Origin: Rhyacichthys aspro | Taxonomy: Eukaryota > Chordata > Actinopteri > Gobiiformes > Rhyacichthyidae | Assembly (NCBI GenBank): GCA_036850595.1 | Contig: CM072155.1 | Coordinates: 8,620,256 to 8,684,255, forward strand | Direction of reading: 5' to 3' | Length of the DNA stretch: 64,000 bases | The notes under the pieces: model-generated | Seen by the model: the letters and a program-made list of their open reading frames with translations, nothing else | Told to the model about the DNA's origin: nothing | Databases searched by the model: none | Made by a program: the position numbers and the translations under genes | Shown here: in pieces, positions 37,392 to 49,900 of the stretch | Position numbering within the stretch: the first letter of the stretch is position 1 | How the letters are laid out: each line of letters starts with the position of its first letter

Positions 37392-37398
37392 TTTTTTA
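37348..37398. repeat. Abutting poly-T, poly-A, short poly-T tract
   Basis: About 25 T followed by about 18 A and then 6 T. The self-complementary homopolymer runs would extrude a hairpin and are prone to length error in assembly. Lengths here should be treated as approximate. Confidence 0.8.
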
Positions 37399-38021
37399 CA
37401 TTATATTATTTCCTTGTGCTGTGATTTATTTATTTTTTGTTTTAATCTTAATTATTAGATGTTTATTTCACATTTTTTTATTTTAAAGACAAAAACAGGC
37501 ACGATTCCTAAAAAAATAATTTATTCTTCGACCAATGCCGAATACAGAGAGTAACAGTAAATACAGTGACTTTTCAATACACAGTCATGAGTCATATCAA
37601 AGCCGTGTGTGTGATGAGCAGTAGTTTCTATGCACACAAGCCGCAGAGGAATCATAACACTTGCTGCTGTAACATGTTTCTCACTTAAAACACATTTGCA
37701 TAAAATAAAATTAAAAAAAAATCATGACTTCACTGTTATTGCACTTCATCAGCACATTAACAAAACCCCACACATCACATATGCACAGAGAGGAAAAAGA
37801 GCCAGTCTAATATGTTGCTTCTACAAAATCACTGCACTTATTTCACTTATGTTTTGCATCTACAATGTTCTCTTCTATGCAGCTGATGGAGCTTAATGAA
37901 GAAACTGGTAGCTACTTAAAGAGTTTTGTGATAGAGTGATGTGATAGTGTATGTTTTTGTCTCTTTTGACTCTTTTGTCCCTCTCTGATCTCTCAGTCTT
38001 TTCTGCTCTCCGGCGTCTTGT

Positions 38022-38648
38022 TCATGAGATGAGGCAACTGTTGGTCTTGTTCATCGGAGGTCGCTTGCTGGTGTCCTTAGGGAAAGTCTCTCGCCTCCTG
38101 CACAGAGCCGGGCTGAGCCGACTGGGCAGGTTGGCCTGTTGGAGCAGCTCCCTGAACGCCTCCAGGACGTTGACGTTGTCTTTGGCCGATGACTCCAAGA
38201 AGCTGTGGTTCCAGTCCAGCTCCACCGTGGACAGGACATCCTCGCTGGACACTTGCCGCTCGTTGTGACGGTCTATTTTGTTCCCTATGACCACTATAGG
38301 TGTGTACTTGTCCTCTTTAACTTCTAGGATCTCTTCTCTCAGGCTTTTGACCGCTTCCAGGGACGAGGGGTCATCCACGGCGTAGACCAGGGCGAAGGCG
38401 TCGCTGTTTTGGATGGACAGCTTGCGCATGGCTGGGAAGGAGTAGCTGCCACTTGTGTCCATGATGTCAACGGTTACTTTGACGCCACCTACATCATACA
38501 CCTTCCTGTGCAGCTCCTCCACGGTGCGCCGGTGCTTGGGTTCGAATGTGTCTTTGAGGAAACGCTGGATCAGAGCGGTCTTCCCCACTCCAGCTGCTCC
38601 CAGGAACACCAAACGCACTTCTGTCTTCTCCTTCACCTCGAAAGACAT
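38022..38648 (-). CDS. Ras-dva-like small GTPase, single exon, 208 aa
   Basis: Ras-superfamily switch protein of the Ras-dva type, described in frog and fish as a regulator of anterior ectoderm/placode signalling and reported absent from placental mammals. G1 is GAAGVGKT (17-24). The effector segment reads PKHRRTVEELHRK. G3 is DTSGSYSF, where the usual Gln after DTxG is Ser, which predicts slow intrinsic GTP hydrolysis. G4 is NKID, G5 is SSAKD and the C-terminus is a CLIS CAAX box for prenylation. The intronless coding region and start at 38648 give complete coverage of the fold. RASD/RASL or Rheb-like relatives are alternatives, but the KHRRTVEELH effector and FPAMRKLSIQN block favour Ras-dva. 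It stands alone in the interval, with no operon-like neighbour. Confidence 0.85.
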   Translation of the reverse strand: MSFEVKEKTEVRLVFLGAAGVGKTALIQRFLKDTFEPKHRRTVEELHRKVYDVGGVKVTVDIMDTSGSYSFPAMRKLSIQNSDAFALVYAVDDPSSLEAVKSLREEILEVKEDKYTPIVVIGNKIDRHNERQVSSEDVLSTVELDWNHSFLESSAKDNVNVLEAFRELLQQANLPSRLSPALCRRRETFPKDTSKRPPMNKTNSCLIS

Positions 38649-38731
38649 CTTGACTCACTGGATGGATACTACAGCTGTTGGGCTGAAAGATGGAGATGTT
38701 TCTCTGTGAGCCTGTCGTGCTCCACTCACAG

Positions 38732-38737
38732 TATTTA
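38732..38737 (-). promoter_or_regulatory. TATA-like box of the Ras-dva-like gene
   Basis: The minus strand reads GGATAAATAC here, 84-89 nt upstream of the ATG, which would place the transcription start near 38703 and leave a 5' UTR of about 55 nt. Confidence 0.5.
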
Positions 38738-39005
38738 TCCTCACACACATTTCCCGCCTACTTTTGTAGTCAGCCAGTCAGGAGAGGGCAGCAGGTCTCT
38801 CCCTCTCAAACACACAGCAGCCAATGAGAGATACAAATGCAAATCTGGTTGTAGGATGCACACCACAGATAAACAAGGCAAAAACAAATTCACATTTAGG
38901 GAAGTATTTATTGAAACAGGTGGGAATATGTTTATGTCCATTGTAGAAAGATAGATGTTACATGTTTTAAAATCCAAACTTTTTCATTTAACCACCACAT
39001 TAAAA

Positions 39006-39654
39006 TCTATATTCAGAGGTGACAAAAGTATTCACATTCTGCATTTAAGCAGAAGTACAGATACCTGTGTTAAAAATGACTCTGGTAAAAGTAGAAGTAC
39101 TCATTCAACTTCTTTAGTCAAGTGAAAGTAAAAAAAGTACATTTTCTGATTACGACTGTATTAATTGTAAAAAAAAAAAGAATATTGCCGTCAATGATAC
39201 ACAATACATCAGTGATAACTCTGCAATAATTCTTTCATTAACCATCTGCAAGTCGGTGTCAGTTCGTTGTTTCAGATTAGGTTTTATACAAAATAATCAA
39301 GACTGAACCAGGATTGCAATTGTGATTTGTTATGCTGTTATTTTCATTCTACATCATTCACCACAAAATCACACAATCACCACACAATATTAGATGTTGT
39401 ATGAATTTATATGTATAACTTATTTATTTTCACGTTTCACTTCCCCTCTCTTGTTAGTTACGTCAGGTCGTCATCCGCGGAGGTTGTAAAAGTAACAAGG
39501 CTGTACAGATATTTAGGTTCAAAAGTAGGGGGTAAAAGTCACCAGATAAATAAATACTCAAGTTCAGATACCTGAAAAATCTGCTTAAGTACATAACAAA
39601 TACTCATAGTAACATAGTACAAATACTCTGTTACTTTCCACCTCTGTCTATTTG
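39006..39654. mobile_element. Non-autonomous hAT element, Tol2-like termini (MITE)
   Basis: The element proper is 39014-39646 (633 bp). It starts CAGAGGTG and ends with its complement (cacctctg). Its subterminal sequence (agtac, caagtgaaagta and tactcaagt words) resembles the ends of the fish hAT element Tol2. The 8-nt flanks tctatatt (39006-39013) and tctatttg (39647-39654) match at 6 of 8 positions, as expected for an aged hAT target-site duplication. No transposase is encoded. Confidence 0.75.
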
Positions 39655-39682
39655 TAACTTGTTGGTGTTGCAGTGCCTCAAT

Positions 39683-39696
39683 ACTCCCCCTACTGG
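39683..39696 (-). promoter_or_regulatory. CTCF-like motif (reverse)
   Basis: The minus strand reads CCAGTAGGGGGAGT, close to the CTCF core. Together with the forward site at 37216 it brackets the Ras-dva-like gene in convergent orientation. Confidence 0.4.
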
Positions 39697-42600
39697 TAGA
39701 AACTGATAGGACCGCTTTCTACTGTGGTATTGAAAATAGATCAATCATCACTGGACCAATTTAATATCTGAAGAGGGCGTCGCATTTCATAATTTGCAAG
39801 AACAATAATGAAGAACAGAAGATTGTTTACCTCAAACCAATAAATGTACTGACACACTGACAACAAACCCAACCTACTTAGCTAACAACATTCTTGTATT
39901 GACTGTAGAGTCAAATAGGGCTCATCTGCTTGTTAGTTTTGCATAGTCTGCCATAGTCTTGTTTGTGTAAGTTGGACAGCTATTTGAAGTGGTAAAGACA
40001 ACTTATTCTAAATGTAAAGCCTTTCTTAGCACCACCAGAGGTATAAAAATCAATGCTGTAGTCAGTGATGCATTTTGTTCACATATTGAAACGTATACAT
40101 CTTACAGAAAAGATCCCAAATAACAATATTATCTCATCACATCAGTGCTTCTCAACTCCAAGAGTGTGCTAGACTGGTCATGCGGCCGGCGCCCACTCGT
40201 ATAACACCTGCAGTATGTGTACAATGGCAACAACATACAGTATGTTAACATTTTCATTGTTCAGAATTATGTAACAGCTCAGTGCAATTGTCACAAAAGA
40301 ATAAGCTAAAATTCAAAAGGGGCACCTGTGTGGTAGGCACCTCACAAGCCGTAGTGAAAAGATGTCATTTTATTGTTATGATTATCCTATTCAGATCTCC
40401 GGTATGTTCTCGGTGGATTAGCCTTTGTCATGTGTTGCTATGATACGCGCTGAATCTATTACCTAAGTTGAGAAAAAAAAAAGAAAAGGCGTTTGCGAGT
40501 GGATATGGACACCCAAGTGTTAGTGCTGTCATTCACTGGCCAGCCAAAGTGTTCATGCTCCAGAGGACGAATGATCATTTAGCAGTCAAATGAAATCCTC
40601 GCTGTCTCTGCAGGCATTTCAAACGATTTATTGGTTCTTCTTAATATACATGTAAAAAGTTCAGCCCTGTTTTCGTCCTTGTTCAATCCTTGGCCTCGAC
40701 CTAATTCGTCTTAAATATACCACCTTCACACTTAACGGAAGAGGTGACCTGTTTCATATTTTGGTATGTCAGTGGGGAAACAAGACTTTGACCTCAGTTT
40801 GGACCCGGACTATCCATCATGAGATGAAAGATTTCTCAGATCTCATCTTCCCAGTGCAATTCAGCTGCTCCTCTTAGATTCAAGTGCGCTTCATTAAACA
40901 TAGTCGCCAGGCGTCATGGGAGTTTGTATCTGACATTTTGGTTTGATGCACCGTTTTGTTCAAGGTGTTACAATAATGCAATGCAATAAGCTGTAAAACT
41001 AAGCTTTCATTATTATAAGACATATTATTTTTAGTATTTCATTATCATTACATTGATGAAGAGGCAGATCAAGCAGCTGCACGTTTGATCCCCGCCTGTG
41101 TCACATTATTGCACTGGGTTCTGCAGATGCCCTTCTCAGCACAGCGGTATTAGTCTGTGCGAAAAAGAAAATTAAAGAAGCTTCTCTGGATCAGATGACA
41201 TTTTCTTCCTGGCCACGGTCTGCCTCTGCTGCCTCAGAAAAATCAACCAAATAGATCTTATTCAGGGGAAGGCATAGGTAGATGTGTGTAAATGTTTGTC
41301 GAGACAATCTTTTCTCAGTGGGGTGTGTCATTTAGTTTTTACTTCGACTATAATTGTGCGCGGGGCAGGAAATTTGGCTGCACTTGCTCAGTGTGACTAA
41401 TGTGTACTCCTGAGACTTGGGAGGTTACTGAGGAAAGTCAACAGCATCTATGAGCTGCTTGTACAGGAGTATAACACCCTACGGCTTGTGTGTCTGGCCA
41501 AAATAAACACAGATGTACTATATACTGACCCAGAAAACCTAGATACATGTCATGGAGTCATTTGCTCTTTACAACTGAGCTAAGTGGGCAATTTAAGGTT
41601 TTTTAACACTCCACTGGACGATATGATGAACTGTTGCGTCTGGAGATGGGAAAAAAAATCCAAAGTAGACTGCTGCAATATTTGATTAATCTCATTTTAT
41701 TTTCATGCATCACAGAATAGTACATGTTGTTCTACTTTATTGACACAAGAATCATGTAATTACAGTGTCAGATGATTCAAACAACACGTCCTACGGAACC
41801 ATGTCACGCAGTCGAAGCTGAAAAGTTTCTGTCTGAAAACTATATGAATCTGAATTATTTTGACTTTGATGGACAGTCTTATTATTTCCGGAAGATGTGC
41901 AGAAACACTGACAACATCTGTCACAGCTGTTTTTTTTATGTCTGCTGTTTTTTATGCGTCTTGTGCGAGGAACAGTGTGACACAATTGTAATGGTTGTTT
42001 TGGGTGAGAGATAGATGTGACAGCAATGTGGGTTCACATAATATGAGAAGGTAGAATTTTGACGAGCAAGTCTTCCAAATAAAGGAAATATGTTTCAGAA
42101 TGCCGCAATATGTTGCTTTTCAGTCTGGTGATAGACAGACACCACCACGTTGAGTCACATCAGGAAACATTATTCAGTATTTCTTTATACTCAGATAAAA
42201 GCAAACCAACAGCATCTACTTTTGTGAGACCAATCTCCAAACCTCCACAAACACCAAAATGAAGCAGCACTTGACTGTTGTAATCTCTGCCATCTGTCAG
42301 TTTATTGATATCTGATCTGTTATTGAATTTGGAGTACTTCAGGGGTCACCGCCAGGGTTTCAGAGTGTTTTAAATAGGTTTTTCTCCACTTCACATTGTG
42401 CAGAGACATAACATTTTCATTACTTTGTGTGATAACGACGATAACGATAGTTAAATCAAGCTAAAAAAACTGAAACCACACATTATCCAACCATTGTGAT
42501 AAATGCAGATGCTTCAGGCTCATTTCCTTTTGTCGATCACCATGCAGTCTTCTCATTATAGGACTATTTGATGGGATTTTACCAGTAGTTGATAAACAGA

Positions 42601-43760
42601 AGATTGCTCAAGATCCATTAACATGAAATCTTGTTATGAAGCTATTTTTCTCTTATTCAGATAAAGTTCTTCTTGTAAAGTTCACGGAGCACGTAATGTA
42701 TGTCAACAAAGCCAGAACACACAGGGAGAAGCTAGCTCTTATTTCTTATGGTTTCTCCTAAGCCGGCCCTTTGTCTGGTGGAACCTGAGCACACATGTGG
42801 ACAGGATCATCTTTTCAAACGTCCGCCTGTTGGCTAAGTTTGGCTCCAGGTCTCTGACAGTGTCCTCTGGCTCTGGAACATCATGTCCTGGATAATGAGA
42901 CGTCCCTCAGCGGGTGGCAGAGGGGTACACAGCGACAGATGTGACTATTGGTACACGGTATATGAAGTCCCACAGTTGTGCATAAGCCTGAATCTGACAC
43001 CATCTTTAATGCTCTCCTGGAAGCCATTTCCTCTATGTGCTGGGATCAATCAAAACCATTTCTGTAACTGGGTCAAACCGATACAAGTCGTGACAAGGGC
43101 GGAATATTTTAATGCGTCTGGGCAAGTAATGATTAACGGTGAGTTTTTTTTACATGTGGCCTTTGAGAAAAGCCCACTGACAGGTGACAGCACAGGACAA
43201 AACCTGTTAACTGAGAAGCTGACAATATTTTGGACTGGACGTACCTTGTTATGCAACAGGGCATAACAAGATAAGAAGGCATCTGGAGAAAGTACAAACC
43301 TTACACATTCAAATGTCATTGGTACATTTGATCAAACATACAAAAGAAAAGCTGGACATTGAAAGTATGATACTTCTCTTTCTCTCTGAGTTGTTGTAGG
43401 AACAATATGCTGTCAAACTAGCCCTGTATAGAATAAAACTTAAATAACAAAACACTTTCTATTTCGTTATTCACAGAAGTTATTTAAATTTGGGTAATTT
43501 TATGACAGTAGCTTTCATTGTGGATTGGCTTCTTACATTAGACAAACTTGTACAGGCTGAGAATGTGGGCCCAGGGGCTGTCTCCTTCAACACACCAGTG
43601 ATGGAAACATGTGAAATACCCCCACACCAGTTATAGCCACTCTAACTACCCACTTGAAGATAGTTGTCGCTTGTTGAGCCCACTCTGTGCTACTGAAATG
43701 TGCTGCAAGTGGTGTCTGATTTTGTTGTTGTTTGTTTATTTCGAACATGGACAACAAAAG

Positions 43761-43780
43761 CAAAAAAAAAAAAAAAAAAA
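43761..43780. repeat. Poly-A tract
   Basis: About 20 consecutive A residues after caaaagc. No clear element is attached. Confidence 0.7.
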
Positions 43781-46120
43781 ATGAATTTATTAAATCCACA
43801 TAACTTTAACACCTGGTTTGTTTTTTTTACTAGTTTCCTTGTTTCATTTTATGAATAGTAATAAATTTTAGTGTACTTTACTGTACCATACCATACTATA
43901 CTATATTATACTATAGTTCAATGTGCATTAAATATACTCCATTATACTAATATCATATAATAATAACTAAATATGCAGTGTGTTATAAAATACCGTATAC
44001 TATGCAACAATATAACATAGCAACATATTTCATTGTACTACATTTAATCACTTCTTTCTATTATCTATTATATCAAAAAGACAGAAAAAAGCAGCTTCCA
44101 TAACTCAGAAACCCCAGCGGCCATGTCAACCAATGCACCAGTAATTTAAGAAGGACTCTGCAGTTTTCTTTTTGTCGACAGCCTTGTCTTTTGGGATCAA
44201 TTTTCCAAATAAATCACCCAGAACATTGCCATAGTCTGTAAAACTGAAATGAAACCAGCTCTCCTTCTCTGAACCGTACCTTTAATGCCTTTAATGGTAT
44301 AGTCCAACATCACAGAGTGGCCTCAAAGGACTTTACAGGCTGAACACTTGAACATCAGCTTTTGTCTTTTGATGCTCCTTTCAGCTGGGGAAACCTCTCA
44401 AAGTCATTTGTTACAATAGGCCTCTCTGCTACAGCACATTGTTGTGACACACTCCAAAAAATCTTAGAGAGCTTCCCTTGTTGTCTGCAGTGAACCTAGA
44501 CAGCGTTTTTCTGCGCTCATTACTCTGAGGTTATGTCCTCAGCTGTTGTCCACACTGCCTTTATAGTTGAACACTAGTGCACTGCTTACCATTCAAAGAC
44601 AGTAAGAAGAAACATTGTGTATCCTTGAATCACCATGGCTTTGCTTTTAAAAAGATGCTCTTGTTGTTGTCTTCACTTAATATTTCTGGTGTTGACCTCT
44701 ACAGGGCAATGAATGATTTTCTCAGAATTGTCCATATTTTTCTGGGAAGAATACATTTGGGTAACTCCAGGTGAAAACACTTGTGGGTTGAATAGATTTC
44801 TTTTCTCTCTGGAGAGAGAGGCTCCAGTAGGCGTAAATTCCCGGCTTGACCCTGTTTTAAACGTTTCACTTTACAGCCCTGTTAAAGTTAAAGTGCATAT
44901 TCTTCTTAAAACAGCAAAAAATCATCAAATTTTGATCCATCCTTGATACGATTTATTATGACTCATAGAATGTAGTACTTTTTCCATTTTCTGCACCACC
45001 ACACTTTCAGCTACAGTGTTGTTAAATGAAATAATTTAGATAAGGTTTAATTAAATTATCTACTTTAATTTCACTGCAACACGCACATGTCCCTAAAGCT
45101 AGTTTCATAACCAGTGACTCCATGAATGTCCTGAAGACACCTGTGTGAATCATCAGCACTGCATAAAACAGAGGGAGGTGTGGAAGATGATGTTTAGATT
45201 ACCTAGCTGTTGACTGAGATTTAATGAGCTGAAGGCTATAGCAGCTGCACCTCAAGAGAAAAGATGAGGAAATGAGAAAAACAGGTGCAACACATTCAGT
45301 ACCCATGTGTAATAGTGTTTCGATGAGTAACTGACAATAGACAATAGTGCACTGCTCTCCATTGACTCAGTTGTATTTAGAGATGGTGTTTGTTTTTCAT
45401 TTAAGTCCTAAGTCTGATTCAAAGCTGAGGCCAGACTTCAACAGGGAAATACTCCCATAAACAGTAGCATATGTTAGTATCCATTTCTTTCTTTCTTGAA
45501 TGAGTGAAAATTTTTGATTTGTTTGCTTTGTTGGCATACCACGCCCAACCATTTAGATGTTCCTGAACTTTTTCTAGAGAAGAAAAAAGGCACACAAGTA
45601 GCATCTCTCCATTCAAAGTCAACAGAAAGCTGATGCAAATTTAAAAAGAGAAGGAATGTATAATATTATTTGCCCTTTAGAGAGAAAAAGTCATAGGTAA
45701 CTTGAATAAACTGTTAATTCCTCATACATCATTATAGACATTTTCCTTGTCATCTGGACAGCTCTTGACAAATTTTAGAATTCAAATTTGCATTCAGAGT
45801 GCATGTATTGCTGTTTGGCAGTAAATGCTCTACTTCCAAGACACACACGCACACACTTTTCTAAAACAGCCTACTAAGCTCAGTAAAACACAAGCAAAGA
45901 CTACCGAAATGACAAGCATCCTCCATAGACTTATAATGGGGATTTTAGTGGTCATTTCATACATTGGCCTACAATGGGAAAATGGCTGATTTTATTAGTT
46001 TTTCAGAGGTTTACTATTTTTCTCCAAAATGAAACTACACACAGAATGACATGATTTTTTAATTTTTTTTTTTGTAACTATGAGATTTAATAAAAAAAGT
46101 GGTTTTAATGGAAGTCGGTG

Positions 46121-46493
46121 GGACATTTTTGTCCGCTAATGACTCAACAGGGTATTAAATTTCAAATTTGATCCTACACAAAATTAAATAATACATTAAA
46201 CTCAATATTTTAGCTCATCTTTGACATATCCAAGATTGACTTTAAAAATCCCCCAGCCACCCAACATTTGTTATATGGAAAATGACTAATTTTGTGTTTG
46301 TTTGTTTGTTTTTTTCATAAATAACAACAGTAAAATTGAGTATTCAAATCTGCAATTGCAGGGTTAAAATCCTGAAGATTATTGAATATTTGGACGTGTT
46401 GAGCAGAACTAAAGAAGATTAAGAGATGTATGCAAAACAAATTAGTATTAATCATGAAGTGGACATTTTTGTCCTTAATGACTCGAGAGGGTA
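46121..46493. repeat. Two copies of a GGACATTTTTGTCC block
   Basis: 46119-46154 and 46459-46493 share a block beginning tggacatttttgtcc and continuing taatgactc followed by agggta. The core GGACATTTTTGTCC is a palindrome with a short centre. The copies are in direct orientation about 340 nt apart and may be the two ends of, or internal repeats in, an unclassified element. Confidence 0.5.
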
Positions 46494-46883
46494 GTACATG
46501 GAAGTGATGCTTTAGGAGTAAGGCTGATTCCACCAATAATGAGAACATCTCATGACCCTAACCCAAATATTTTACAATAGCAGTAATAACTCTGTTGTGT
46601 CAGTGTAGCGGTTGTGTATCTACGAATATGCTACCTTGTTTTAAAAGGAGAATGCATGTAGGCTAGATTGATTGTAGCGACAATGTTATTATTTGGAAAA
46701 CTAGCTAAAACTACTCTACTACTCTACTACTTTTTTATATGAGAATAGTTTGTGTTGGTGTTTAAGCTTGAATCCACAGATATATAGTTATTTGTTATGG
46801 CTAATAATAGGTCTGACAGACAGCTAAGAGCAATGAAGATGTCTTGTGGCACAGATGGCAGAAGGTAGGAAAATCTCAAACTC

Positions 46884-46934
46884 AAAAAAAAAAAAAAAAG
46901 AAAGGAAGAAAGAAAGAAAGAAAGAAAGAAAGAC
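46884..46934. repeat. Poly-A plus (GAAA)n microsatellite
   Basis: A run of about 16 A is followed by about eight gaaa units (one interrupted by ggaa). Confidence 0.85.
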
Positions 46935-49900
46935 AAAGACACCTTTCAGGTCAACAGATGCCATAAAAAGATATGTTACCTTCCAGGTGCTCATCTCCAT
47001 GGAGACAACAGGTCTGAAGATAGTCAGACATGCTGTGTGTTGGCGTTTGTATACACTGTATATATATCATGTCATGTCTGGCTTAGTGAATATTCCTTTG
47101 CACACCGATGGATATGAGTTAAAAATAGCATCACTGACATTTTGAACTTATGTAACAAGATTAAGAATTAAGAAGATTATTCATAAATAACACGACTGCT
47201 GCATGCCACCTGTATGTTTTTAGGCATGTATACAAATGCTTTAATTTTTATGAGTGAATCTTTCCTTAAATTGAAGGCTTGAGTAGAGGTCATCACCTTT
47301 CCTCTTCTATGAGCATGACATGACTAATATCATCAAAGAAGGTCTGCAGTGATCGCTCAAGCACTCATTTTATTGAATTGAAAATGATATATGTAGATTT
47401 GCTCAATCAATCAGTAAGTTCAAATGTTGGAGGGTAAGATGTGAAACGTAAAGCATCTCCAGTGTCTTGGAGCATCATGGAGGAGGAGGTGAAAGTTTCC
47501 GAGTGTTTGGGTTCTGAGGCACATGACCTCAAGGTTTGTTTGGATGTTTAATGCAGCGAGATAATGGGTAGTAATGTAACCGGAGGTGTCTGCTGCTTCA
47601 CTCAATACAGGGCAATGTATACTCCAGAGGACTACATACACATCTGCTTTATATTCTATTTATATTTTATTTATTTATTTATCAGCAACTAAAGCACAGT
47701 TTTAACCTAAAAGTTCTAGTTGCTGCCATCCCATTGTTTACGTGCTCTTATTATAATGGAGTCCCTCGAGGGTCACCACTGGGACCTATACATTTTCTAT
47801 ACTTTTCTTTCTTTCTTTTTTCTTTGGCCATCTTACATTAACAGAAAACATAAGCAAACAGAAACCATATATCCATTATCCATGCAGTTTTTAAAAATAC
47901 ATTTCAACTTATTACTATATTAAAGAGTTGTCATTTTTTGTCATGTCGTATTTTTATTTGCATACTGCTTTCCTGTCTCCCTCTAATCTTCCTTGTACTG
48001 CCATCACGGCCTCACGTGGGAGATAAGTCAGCATATTGCCACTTTCAAAAGCCCTTGACGCATTTTGATTGTTAAAAAGCATGCAGGGGGATGACAATGG
48101 CCCACGCACTCATCTTGAACTGTGATTGTGGTTGTCAACTGAAGGTTGAACACTTAAGGCTGACCATACAAAACAAGACAGTGTCAATAGGTCTGTCGTC
48201 TGGTCTGTTTCAACCGTATACAGAGAAGATGAATTGTTTAGAGGTTGGTAAGACTGCAGTTTGTGTAAATAATAACTTACTCTCAAAATCAGAGCCATTT
48301 CATTTCACAATATATACAGTTCAAACGAAGACAAGCAATAAAATTAACTTCTGCAATCTTTACCCCTATGGACTGACTTTTGCCAATAACTTAAGAAAAT
48401 CTTTCAAAAACTTCAACATGTCAGTAATGGAGTTTTATTTGTTATTTTTCTCAGCTTGGTGTGTCACTGTCTTCTTTCTAAAATTGGAAAAGTTTCGTCT
48501 TGTCCCAGTGTTGCAATGCATGTGCAATACATACACCACATATTCCTGACTAGGAGGCTACTGTAATTTTGCTGTAAGGATTTCAGTACAAATGGTGAAG
48601 AAGGTGCAGAATCCTATTACTGAATGGGGAAAGGTGCCAGATAAATACATTATAACATTGTAAAACCCACGTATTGACTTATTTATCGCCATTGTTACAC
48701 TGTCCACAATGGCTTCACGCACTGTTGTAGTTTTTGATCGGCAAGCCCTTTGTGTTTGATAACAATTTGTTTTTTTTAAATGAAGCTATATCTACAGTTT
48801 AATGGCAATTTTTAACAATTTGTCTTCATCAACACTCTCCTCTCTTTGTGCATGAATGGTAGACAGTGGTCCTATGGAAATGTACATATTTTGCCTACAT
48901 TAAATATCACACTGCAGGAGCCTGAGTCTGTACATAGTAATTGACGTGGTTTTATTTTAATACCCAAGCTCACCGTCAACACATAAAATACTACACGGAT
49001 CAGAGGCAGGAGAAGTAGCAAGACCAACCAGGCTTATATAAAAATAATTGGCGTGTTATATAACCCTTCTGTGTTTGAAGTCATTTTTCTGCCGATTCTC
49101 CCGCTGTCCATTGAAAACATTTGCAGAGTTCATCCTGTCACTTCAATGCATTGTTTCTGAGTCACTGTGATTCAGAAACCCTACTACGTCCGTCACAATT
49201 TGGAAAAAGTAGTGAGCGCGAAAGGCAAAATACCACTGGTAATCCAGGAAAAATGGCAATGTGGATTTTCTAATATACTAAAGAATAAGAAGAAAAGAAG
49301 AGTAATGTTGTGTTTAATTTTCCTTAACTATTATTTTGAAGTGTGAATACAATTCCCAGTGGCTGTATGTTATTTCTTTTTTCTTTCTTCTCAAAGTCAC
49401 CTTTATATATGAACAAATGGGACGGGTAACTCTGGTGAAGGATGAACACTGTGCTCTTCTGCAAATCCACTTTCCACTCATCTGAGGAGGGGGGTGTGAA
49501 CACAGGTCTGAGTTCACGCAGTCCACTATCCATTATCATGTCAGTACATGCTGTCACATTACCAGGAGGCAGCACGTGCAGCATTCATCAAGTATAGGCC
49601 ACACGAACACACTGCATGTATCAACAGTTGTCCGATGCTGGATCCTCAAGTACAACAGCTATAACAATATATTCTGCTCGTTTGTGTGGCATGGAAAAGC
49701 TTCTTCAATCAGAGTGCTATTCAAAAGCTGGGTTATCTAAGAGCTCATCAGATGGACTCTAATAGATTGTCCGCACCAAAAGATGAAAAACAGCAAATTA
49801 GACAAAATCAAACATTATGTTGTCTCTGGGTTCCATGGTTCACCATAGCAACAGTGCTTTTTTCAATAAGAATATTCTTGTTGCAGACTTAATCTTGGGT

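Larger units (their letters stand above)
34702..38021. other. prpsap1 3' region and Ras-dva-like gene 3' flank
   Basis: The prpsap1 3' UTR probably reaches one of several AATAAA signals, the first clear one at 35470-35475. A GC-rich patch at about 36640-36760 has an AGGTCA word but no gene. The T/A homopolymer tract and a CTCF-like motif are listed separately. The minus-strand 3' UTR of the GTPase gene ends somewhere below 38022. Confidence 0.45.

Noticed and set aside
38409..38954. 181-codon plus-strand ORF antisense to the Ras-dva-like gene
   Set aside because: Mirror frame of a strongly conserved GTPase; no independent signature.
42883..43266. 127-codon plus-strand ORF
   Set aside because: No recognisable family, no splice context; treated as chance.
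48091..48549. 152-codon plus-strand ORF in the gene-poor interval
   Set aside because: No domain signature, no signal of splice sites or promoter, composition like surrounding DNA; a run of this length is expected by chance in 64 kb.
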